Assembly: GCF_003477995.1 (NCBI RefSeq)
Contig: NZ_QUEM01000009.1
Location: 51,415 to 115,414 of the forward strand
Source: Bacteroides sp. OF04-15BH
GTDB lineage: Bacteria; Bacteroidota; Bacteroidia; Bacteroidales; Bacteroidaceae
Length of the DNA stretch: 64,000 nt
Reading direction: 5' to 3'
Under the pieces are notes generated by a model. It was not told where the DNA came from, made no database searches, and saw only the letters and a program-made list of their open reading frames with translations. Of this stretch, positions 57,965 through 64,000 are shown one piece after another. The position numbers and the translations under genes were made by a program. Each line of letters opens with the position of its first letter. Position 1 is the first letter of the stretch.

Positions 57965-60900
57965 TTATTCAGCCAATACGCCCATTTCAGCACCAGTTGC
58001 GAAGTCCTGACCGTCCTGAGAACTCAAGCCTGTGAAGCGTACGTAGCGAGCTTTAACCGGCTTGCTGAACATCACGCGCTTCTCTTTTGCATTGTTCTCG
58101 AAAGAACCCTTAACCAGAACATCACCCCAAGTCTTACCGTCGTTGCTTACCTGGATCTGGTAATCTTTGATTCGTCCGTTCGGACTATCCTGACGAGGCA
58201 GATAAGTGAATCCTTTCAGAGTCTTTACTTCTCCGCAATCAAAGTCCACCCAGTGTGGATATTTGGCAACGGTTACTGAGTACATGGTGTGCCAGAATGT
58301 GTTCGGATCGTTGTCCACCAAATGGTTCGGATCACCTTCACCGCTTTCCACGCTACTTGCATACATAACTTCAACCGGCACATTCTCGATTTTCTCGAAT
58401 GTCATGGTTGTCTTCAGCTTGTCGTTGCTCTTCTCCCAAACGGTAATGGTTCCGCCGTCGCGCATATTTACAGGTTCGCTGTAAGTCTGTACCTTCTTGC
58501 TACCGTTCAATGTGTAGCAGATTACGGCATCCTTCTTTTCGGTTGAGATAGTTACCTTACCGGCACGGTCGCGGGCAACGCCCAATGGCATGTCACCGGC
58601 AGCAGAAACCTTGGCACGCTCGCTCATATCGTCGCTCTTCTGAACCGGACGGATGATGAAGCCCATAGAATGATTGCTTGCCTTGATGCGGTCTTCTTCC
58701 AACGGACCACCCTGTCCGCAGCTGTTACCGCCCAGACCCATTACCTTCAAATCCAGGTGCAGATAGTTACCGTCTGACTTAGGCAACTGATAAGGATGCG
58801 GAGCTTCTACCATCTGCATAGCCGACCATGGCAAAGCAGAAGCCGAGAAGGTTGTGGTAGAAATGAACTGAGCACCGTTTCCGGCCTCGTCGGTCAAAGC
58901 ACACCAACGAACATCTTCGCGGTTACCCATAGACTGAGGTTTCGGGAAGTGAACGAACTGATCCTGTACGGTGCTGTTATAAAGCTGTACGAAGGCGCCG
59001 TTCATACGGTCGTTGTAGTTGTTCTGTGGACCACGTCCATAGTAAGTATAGTTCTTCAGGTCTGAAGGAGTCTTCATGACATAACCCAAACGTGGCAGGT
59101 CGAGACCCGGTTCGCTTGAATTGATGTTTGCCTCCAATTCGATAGAGCCGTCCGGATAAACGGTCCAGATCTGGTTGGTGGTAAACTTGAAGTCGTCCGG
59201 ACCGAAGTCCTTACTCTTGGTAATCTCGTACTTACCGGAGCTGATACCCAAGTCGCGGATATTCTGTCCGTATGGAGCCTGTGACTCAACGGTGTAAGCC
59301 AATACTACAGTTCCGTCTTCCTTAGTGTATACCTTAGAATCGAGCACCTTGTGCTGCAAGTTGTTCAATCCCTTGGCAAACCACTGGCGGTATGCCCAGT
59401 TGTCATTGTCGGTCATGGCACGGAACGCATCCAGTTTCGGACCGTTGCCGTCGGCAAAGATCACCTTGCTGCCGTATTGCAGACTGTTGATGGTACCGGT
59501 TGCATTGTTAAATACTACAGAGAAGCCGTTGCCCTTAACCAGGTTCTTGTCCTTAGTCTGTGACAAAGTCGGCTTGTCGCCCTTGGCGCTCTCCTTGATG
59601 CTGGCGAACTGTCCGGCGCTCTTCACCGGAAGCTGCTCTTCCATCTGCACATATCCCTTCTTGGCCCAAGGCATATCCTTAGCCAGCAGGAACTGTACTT
59701 TTACGAAATATTCGCTGTTGGCATCCAGTGCGCTGTAGTCGAACGGAATGGTGTAATTACCCTTTTCGCGCGGACCCAGGATGTTGCGCGGACCCTTGAA
59801 GGCGTTGCTTTCCTGAATCTTCTTTCCATCTTTCCACAGAGACCATACCATTTCCACATCGGTCATCGGCTCGAAATAGTTCTTGTTGAACACTTCGATC
59901 TGGCCTTTGGTGATGTCTACGGCCTTAACGCCTACATTCTGGTATACCTTCTTCACCTCATAATATTCAGGTTTCGGCTTGTGTCCCGGGAAGAGGATAC
60001 CGTTCATACAGAACATACCGTCGTTTGGTTTCTCGCCGAAGTCGCCTCCGTAGGCCAGATATTTCTCGCCGGTAGTCTTGTCGTAGTTATAGAGTGACTG
60101 ATCCACCCAGTCCCAAATAGCGGCACCGCAGAAGAAGTTGGTTGACTCCATAGCTTCCCAGTAGTCCTCCAGATTACCTCCGGCATTACCCATAGAGTGA
60201 GCATACTCAGAGATATGGAACGGATATTTCATGTTATATTTACCCTTAACGGCCTCACGAGTCCAAGCGATAGACGGATACTGGTTAGAACCCATATCCA
60301 CGATATCGTTGTTACGCTCGTACTGAACCGGACGGCTGGTGTCGAACTCCTTGATGGCATTGTAGGCAGCCTTGAAGTTGTCACCCGGGCCGGCCTCGTT
60401 ACCCAAAGACCAGATCACGATAGAAGGATGGTTCACATGAGCGTGTACCAGCTCCATAACGCGGGCTACGTGAGCGTCCTTGAATTCAGGAACATGAGAA
60501 AGAGATGCGTCGCCGTAGTAGTACTCATGGCTTTCCAAGTTCGCCTCGTCTTCCAGATAGATACCATATTTGTCGCACAGGTAGTACCAGTAAGGATCGC
60601 AAGAATAGTGAGAGTTACGCACGTGGTTGATGTTACCGCGCTTCATGATCATAATCTCCTCTTCCATCTGCTCGTGAGTGATGCTGTTACCGCTGTTCGG
60701 ATTGATTTCCTGACGGTTCACACCCTTCAGTTTCACCGGCTTGTTGTTTACGTAGAAATAACGTCCGGCCAGTCCGAATTCATCATCCTCGGCCTTGGTG
60801 TCCTTGATTTCTACCTTGCATACACCGAAGTAAGAAGAAACGACGTCTACGGTCTTTCCCTTCTTGTCCTTCAGTTCAACAACCAAAGTATAGCGGTTAG

Positions 60901-61987
60901 GCTCTTCGGCTGACCACAACTTGGCGTTGTCGATATTGAATTTCGTGCTGATGGCTTTGTTGTCATCCTTTTCCAGAGTGAAGCTCTCTGAAGCAACCGG
61001 CTGGCCTACCTGACCCACGATGTCGTCAGAATAAAGCTTGTTCTCATAAACGCTGTAGTTCAGAGTATATCCCTTAGCAGCCTTCTTGCCCAGATTGCGC
61101 AGTTTGGCGTTCACCTCTACAGAAGCACCGTTTGCAGTCAAGTCGGTGTTGATCTTCATGTCGCGTACCTCAACCTTTGAAGTAGAAGTCAGATAAGTGT
61201 CGCGGAAGATACCCGGCAGACGGTACATATCCTGAGCTTCGAGGAAGGAACCGTCGGAGTTACGATATACCTCTACGGCTACTACGTTCTCACCCTTAAC
61301 CAGATAGTCGCTGATATTGAAGGTAGCGGTATTTCTTGAGTTCTTAGAGAAACCTACATACTTGCCGTTGATCCACAGGTAGAAGAAAGAGTTCACACCG
61401 TCGAAGTTGATATAAACCTCGCGGTCTTTCCAATCCTCGGATACGGTGAAGGTGCGGCGGTAAGAACCAACCTCGTTACGATACTTGTAAGTGGTCCAGT
61501 CCTTGTTCGGCTCGCGCATCACGCCACCTTTCCAGTCGCCCACAGCCACTGTGTGCTTGAAGATAACCGGCTGGTTGCAATAGATAGGCACACCATACTT
61601 CAGGGAGCCGTCTTTCTGAATGCCCACTACATTCCAGCAAGAAGGAACCTTGATGTCGTCCCAACCTTCGGCGTTGAAGTTGGCCTCGTAAAAGTTTTTC
61701 GGGCGTTCGTCCGGATTCGGAGCCCAGTGGAATTTCCAGGTTCCGTTCAAGTCCTGCCAGTATTTGCTGGCTTCCGGATGCACCTTCTTGGCGCTTTCCA
61801 CGTCACCGAAAGAGAAGAAGTAGGCGCGTGGTTGTTCCTTGTTCAAGGATAATTTTTCCGGGGCTTCCCATTCCGTACCCACCGGCTGTGATTCTATGCC
61901 ATACAGAAAGCCGCCCAAAGGCTGCTGTGCATTGGCCGACCCTAAGGTCATGCAGCATAGAATGAAACTAAAGGTAATTTTTCTCAT
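57965..61987 (-). CDS. GH2 beta-galactosidase with C-terminal F5/8-type domain
   Basis: 1340 residues, signal peptide ending GSANAQ. Architecture in order: N-terminal sugar-binding jelly roll, immunoglobulin-like domain, TIM barrel, LacZ-type domain 4, small-chain beta-sandwich, a short beta domain (about 1150-1200) and an F5/8 type C domain (about 1205-1340, WHTMYSVTVAKYPHWVDFDCG). Acid/base Glu531 in WSLGNEAG and nucleophile Glu594 in ISEYAHSMGN. It should hydrolyse terminal beta-galactosides of plant or host glycans in the periplasm. It stands alone without susC/susD nearby. Promoter box TATCTTTG at 62065-62072. Confidence 0.93.
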   Translation of the reverse strand: MRKITFSFILCCMTLGSANAQQPLGGFLYGIESQPVGTEWEAPEKLSLNKEQPRAYFFSFGDVESAKKVHPEASKYWQDLNGTWKFHWAPNPDERPKNFYEANFNAEGWDDIKVPSCWNVVGIQKDGSLKYGVPIYCNQPVIFKHTVAVGDWKGGVMREPNKDWTTYKYRNEVGSYRRTFTVSEDWKDREVYINFDGVNSFFYLWINGKYVGFSKNSRNTATFNISDYLVKGENVVAVEVYRNSDGSFLEAQDMYRLPGIFRDTYLTSTSKVEVRDMKINTDLTANGASVEVNAKLRNLGKKAAKGYTLNYSVYENKLYSDDIVGQVGQPVASESFTLEKDDNKAISTKFNIDNAKLWSAEEPNRYTLVVELKDKKGKTVDVVSSYFGVCKVEIKDTKAEDDEFGLAGRYFYVNNKPVKLKGVNRQEINPNSGNSITHEQMEEEIMIMKRGNINHVRNSHYSCDPYWYYLCDKYGIYLEDEANLESHEYYYGDASLSHVPEFKDAHVARVMELVHAHVNHPSIVIWSLGNEAGPGDNFKAAYNAIKEFDTSRPVQYERNNDIVDMGSNQYPSIAWTREAVKGKYNMKYPFHISEYAHSMGNAGGNLEDYWEAMESTNFFCGAAIWDWVDQSLYNYDKTTGEKYLAYGGDFGEKPNDGMFCMNGILFPGHKPKPEYYEVKKVYQNVGVKAVDITKGQIEVFNKNYFEPMTDVEMVWSLWKDGKKIQESNAFKGPRNILGPREKGNYTIPFDYSALDANSEYFVKVQFLLAKDMPWAKKGYVQMEEQLPVKSAGQFASIKESAKGDKPTLSQTKDKNLVKGNGFSVVFNNATGTINSLQYGSKVIFADGNGPKLDAFRAMTDNDNWAYRQWFAKGLNNLQHKVLDSKVYTKEDGTVVLAYTVESQAPYGQNIRDLGISSGKYEITKSKDFGPDDFKFTTNQIWTVYPDGSIELEANINSSEPGLDLPRLGYVMKTPSDLKNYTYYGRGPQNNYNDRMNGAFVQLYNSTVQDQFVHFPKPQSMGNREDVRWCALTDEAGNGAQFISTTTFSASALPWSAMQMVEAPHPYQLPKSDGNYLHLDLKVMGLGGNSCGQGGPLEEDRIKASNHSMGFIIRPVQKSDDMSERAKVSAAGDMPLGVARDRAGKVTISTEKKDAVICYTLNGSKKVQTYSEPVNMRDGGTITVWEKSNDKLKTTMTFEKIENVPVEVMYASSVESGEGDPNHLVDNDPNTFWHTMYSVTVAKYPHWVDFDCGEVKTLKGFTYLPRQDSPNGRIKDYQIQVSNDGKTWGDVLVKGSFENNAKEKRVMFSKPVKARYVRFTGLSSQDGQDFATGAEMGVLAE

Positions 61988-62064
61988 AGATATAAATGAT
62001 TATTAATATTAGTTTCTGATTGGATCAAAAGAGTATTTGTTTGGAAAAACTATTTCACATGCTA

Positions 62065-62072
62065 CAAAGATA
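62065..62072 (-). promoter_or_regulatory. -7 box TATCTTTG for the GH2 gene
   Basis: Exact TAnnTTTG on the minus strand with ATTG at 62092-62095 (19-bp spacer). Leader of about 70 nt. Repeat copy F starts 93 nt upstream. Confidence 0.75.
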
Positions 62073-62164
62073 ATAATAAAAATACTATCCTCAATCTTTT
62101 AGCCTTAAAATTAAGAATTGAAATAGGAATGTAATATTTTACGCCTGTATGTTCGTTCTCAAAA

Positions 62165-62222
62165 ATCATCATAATGATTTTAACAGATGATTGTGATGAT
62201 TTTTTGCATTCATTATGATGAA
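62165..62222. repeat. Triple 22-bp-phased ATCAT element, copy F
   Basis: Dyads start at 62165, 62187 and 62209, centres CATA, TGTG and TATG. Units 1 and 3 can pair over 12 bp (62166-62177 with 62210-62221). Together with the GH2 promoter and the terminator at 62248-62270 it accounts for the 394-nt gap 61988-62381; 62271-62381 is AT-rich with no feature seen. Confidence 0.85.
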
Positions 62223-62247
62223 ATTTTGGTGTGGCGGGCAAAAGAAA

Positions 62248-62270
62248 AGGGCTGCCTCGGCGGCAGCCCT
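62248..62270 (-). terminator. Terminator of the sigma/anti-sigma/DUF4252 operon
   Basis: 9-bp GC-rich stem (62248-62256, 62262-62270), 5-nt loop, followed on the minus strand by TTTCTTTT. Confidence 0.8.
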
Positions 62271-62381
62271 GTCCCACGTTAGTATGTTATGAAAAAATTG
62301 AGAGATTGAAACTTCACAGTTTCGTGATTGTTTTATTAAGCACTAACTTGTTTTAATATATAAAGCAAAAATTATTTCTGT

Positions 62382-62858
62382 TTACTTGTTGCCCGAAAGC
62401 ACCCGGATGAACTCGTCGTCCATGTCACCGGTGAGGTTCACAATCGTGAAGGTTCCTGCGGCCGAATCCTTGTTCAGCATGATCAGTTCGATGATGAAAT
62501 CCTCTTTCCGTCGGACAAAAATCTGGTTGTTTCCCCGGGCCGTAGACTGATTGAGCGGGATAAACCGCTGGCGGTTGTGCTTGAGCATCTTTTCGGCATG
62601 CAGAAAATATTTGGGTTTGTCTGCTCCCTGAATGATGCGTGCACTTTTGAGTTTGGCAATCAGTTGGCGGGCTTCTGCGCGTTCATTGTTCTTGCGGTGT
62701 ACGTTAACCAGTTTTTCCATCATTTTCGGGCTGATGGTCTGGCAATGTATGGTGGTGTCCTTGCTGAAGTCCATCATAAACCGCGAAGCAAAGTCCTGCG
62801 CGCTGGCTGCCAGGCTTCCGGCCATGGTCAATACCAGCATGAGCGTTGCCTTTTTCAT
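62382..62858 (-). CDS. DUF4252 family exported protein
   Basis: 158 residues with a signal peptide ending LAASAQ. The pattern fits DUF4252, a small periplasmic family of Bacteroidetes that often follows an ECF sigma and anti-sigma gene. Exact role unknown; being last in the operon it may be a target or modulator of the sigma system. It begins 13 nt after the anti-sigma-like gene. Confidence 0.8.
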   Translation of the reverse strand: MKKATLMLVLTMAGSLAASAQDFASRFMMDFSKDTTIHCQTISPKMMEKLVNVHRKNNERAEARQLIAKLKSARIIQGADKPKYFLHAEKMLKHNRQRFIPLNQSTARGNNQIFVRRKEDFIIELIMLNKDSAAGTFTIVNLTGDMDDEFIRVLSGNK

Positions 62859-62871
62859 AAACGGCGCATGG

Positions 62872-63387
62872 TTATCGGTTCTTTCCTGCCGCTTTGGTAT
62901 TCAGGGCGGCTGTTGAGTCGGTCATCACCGAGTCGTTCAGTCCCTTGGCTACCATCTGCAGAGCATAGGAAACCTGATCATAGGCCACCTCAGGGTCTTT
63001 GTAAGTGTCCTGATAATGGTCGTAGTTATATTCTTTTTGAGCGTTTTCTTGCTTGAAGGAGTGCTGTGCGGCATTGCCCAGAGTGAGCAGGATGGCAATG
63101 ACTGCCGCTGCCTTGAAGAGCGGGCGTATGCGCTGGGTGAAGTTAATGGTCTTCGCCTTTACCGGTGCCTCCTCGCTTTCGATGAGTTTCAGGATTTTCT
63201 CGTCGAAGTCATCGCTGAGCCGTGCCTTCTTGATCGTCTGTTCGTAAGTGAACAGGGAACGGTAGCGAAGCAGATGCGCCGGTACTTCCTTCTGTGAGAA
63301 GAAAGTGCGCAAGATATCCTCTTCTTCAAGAGTTGTCTCGCAATTCCAGTAGCGCTCAAGCAGCTGTTCGATGTATTTATAATCCAT
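62872..63387 (-). CDS. Anti-sigma-factor-like membrane protein
   Basis: 171 residues. A soluble N-terminal region (YIEQLLERYWNCETTLEEEDILRTFFS), one membrane segment near residues 90-108 (LFKAAAVIAILLTLGNAA) and a short C-terminal domain. The N-terminal part looks like the cytoplasmic sigma-binding region of Bacteroidetes anti-sigma proteins. It overlaps the sigma gene by 11 nt, which supports coupled synthesis with the sigma factor it would hold inactive. Confidence 0.75.
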   Translation of the reverse strand: MDYKYIEQLLERYWNCETTLEEEDILRTFFSQKEVPAHLLRYRSLFTYEQTIKKARLSDDFDEKILKLIESEEAPVKAKTINFTQRIRPLFKAAAVIAILLTLGNAAQHSFKQENAQKEYNYDHYQDTYKDPEVAYDQVSYALQMVAKGLNDSVMTDSTAALNTKAAGKNR

Positions 63388-63886
63388 ATATCTCTATCTC
63401 TAAGAATCGTTTTTTAATTTTTTGTCGGGCCCGGAACAGGTTCACTTTCACCTGATCTTCCGTGAGCCGCAAAGTCTGAGCAATTTCCTTATAGCTTTTC
63501 CCCTCAATTTCTCTCTGTTCCAGAACCTGCTGTTGCGCCTCGGGCAGTTCCTCGAGCAGCTGGCGCACGATGTGCAGATAGTCTTTGTTTTCGAGAGTTT
63601 CCTGCGGGGTTTGTGCACTGGCGGGGTCGCTGCTGGCATCCTCCAGCCGGATGTTCTGGTTGCTCAGTCGCGCTGCGCGGTCCAGAGCCAGGTTGCGGCA
63701 AATGGTTTGGCAGTAGGCTTCTATCGAATCCATGCTGTTCCATTCTTCCCGTTTGTGCCAGATGCGGATAAGGGTTTCCTGCACAATGTCCTCGGCTTCT
63801 GCCGTATCCAATGTGATTCGTAAGGCCGTTCTGAAGAGTTTGTCCTTCAACGGGAGTATATCGTGCTGGAAACTGGTTTCTTTCAT
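63377..63886 (-). CDS. ECF-type RNA polymerase sigma factor
   Basis: 169 residues from MKETSFQHD. Region 2 (LFRTALRITLDTAEAEDIVQETLIRIW) and region 4 (LPEAQQQVLEQREIEGKSYKEIAQTLRL, VKVNLFRARQKIKK) are clear. It directs polymerase to a small set of promoters on an unknown envelope signal. A longer frame starting at 63919 runs into the upstream inverted repeat, so the start at 63886 is preferred. Confidence 0.92.
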   Translation of the reverse strand: MKETSFQHDILPLKDKLFRTALRITLDTAEAEDIVQETLIRIWHKREEWNSMDSIEAYCQTICRNLALDRAARLSNQNIRLEDASSDPASAQTPQETLENKDYLHIVRQLLEELPEAQQQVLEQREIEGKSYKEIAQTLRLTEDQVKVNLFRARQKIKKRFLEIEIYGL

Positions 63887-63901
63887 CTGCTCTATAATAA
63901 A

Positions 63902-63937
63902 GACGGGTGAGTGGCACAAATGTTACACTCACCCGTC
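63902..63937. terminator. Inverted repeat upstream of the sigma gene
   Basis: Perfect 12-bp arms (63902-63913, 63926-63937) with a 12-nt loop. On the plus strand it is followed by seven T, on the minus strand by TTTATTATA. No plus-strand gene precedes it, so it may end a minus-strand gene lying beyond the window or be part of sigma-gene control. Confidence 0.55.
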
Positions 63938-63968
63938 GATTTTTTTGTACTTTTTTTATAACCTGTTG

Positions 63969-64000
63969 GCGGAATTAAATATGTGCAAATTTAATTCCGC
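63969..64000. other. Inverted repeat at the window edge
   Basis: Perfect 12-bp arms GCGGAATTAAAT and ATTTAATTCCGC around 8 nt. It ends exactly at the last base, so its context (terminator, operator or part of a longer repeat) cannot be judged. Confidence 0.4.

Overview
The window reads as a piece of chromosome from a gut Bacteroidales bacterium, most likely Bacteroides or Phocaeicola. The grounds are the Bacteroidetes promoter box TAnnTTTG in front of many genes, a FeoA-FeoB fusion, a DUF3575/DUF5119/fimbrillin pilus operon, an S46 dipeptidyl-peptidase, GH27 and GH2 glycosidases with carbohydrate-binding appendages, and a sigma/anti-sigma/DUF4252 trio. I see no phage, transposase, rRNA or CRISPR array. 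There is one tRNA (CAU anticodon).

Layout. 1-5.4 kb: end of lepB with a WbqC-like gene, a histidine acid phosphatase, a small outer-membrane barrel and a BaiN/HI0933-type flavoprotein. 5.4-11.7 kb: M16 peptidase, an outer-membrane protein and FeoAB on the minus strand, then a promoter region with a candidate structured RNA, then a plus-strand hemerythrin-LuxR regulator. 11.8-17.6 kb: LOG-type hydrolase, a three-gene deoxyamino-sugar cassette, a PfkB sugar kinase and a GH27 alpha-galactosidase. 17.7-28 kb: DEAD-box helicase, DPP7-like peptidase, DUF389, flippase, SpmAB fusion, ruvB and ybeY. 28-35 kb: a five-gene fimbrial operon. 35-40.4 kb: GNAT-parE-coaD-S41 protease operon. 40.6-53 kb: OmpA-like protein, a second hemerythrin-LuxR regulator, and a plus-strand run of porin, imelysin, di-haem protein, porin, mono-haem lipoprotein, Rid-family protein and the cytochrome c maturation protein CcsBA. 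53-57.6 kb: methyltransferase, D-Ala-D-Ala dipeptidase, tRNA, HAD/ribF/CPBP operon. 58-64 kb: large GH2 beta-galactosidase and an ECF sigma operon.

Three signals stand out. First, five intergenic elements (near 3.2, 19.8, 35.1, 50.6 and 62.2 kb) each carry three 14-bp dyads of form wwCAT-n4-ATGAw repeated at exactly 22 bp. I do not recognise this family. Second, two paralogous regulators combining a hemerythrin-like domain and a LuxR DNA-binding domain each sit next to an iron-related locus (FeoAB; the imelysin/c-haem operon); one keeps a full H, HxxxE, HxxxH, HxxxxD ligand set and the other has H-to-Q and D-to-E changes. Third, the imelysin locus combines two porins, an imelysin lipoprotein and two lipoproteins with CxxCH haem sites, followed by the haem-attachment machinery CcsBA, and has a perfect palindrome between the -33 and -7 boxes. 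Two candidate small RNAs, near feoAB and near ccsBA, lie beside these loci.
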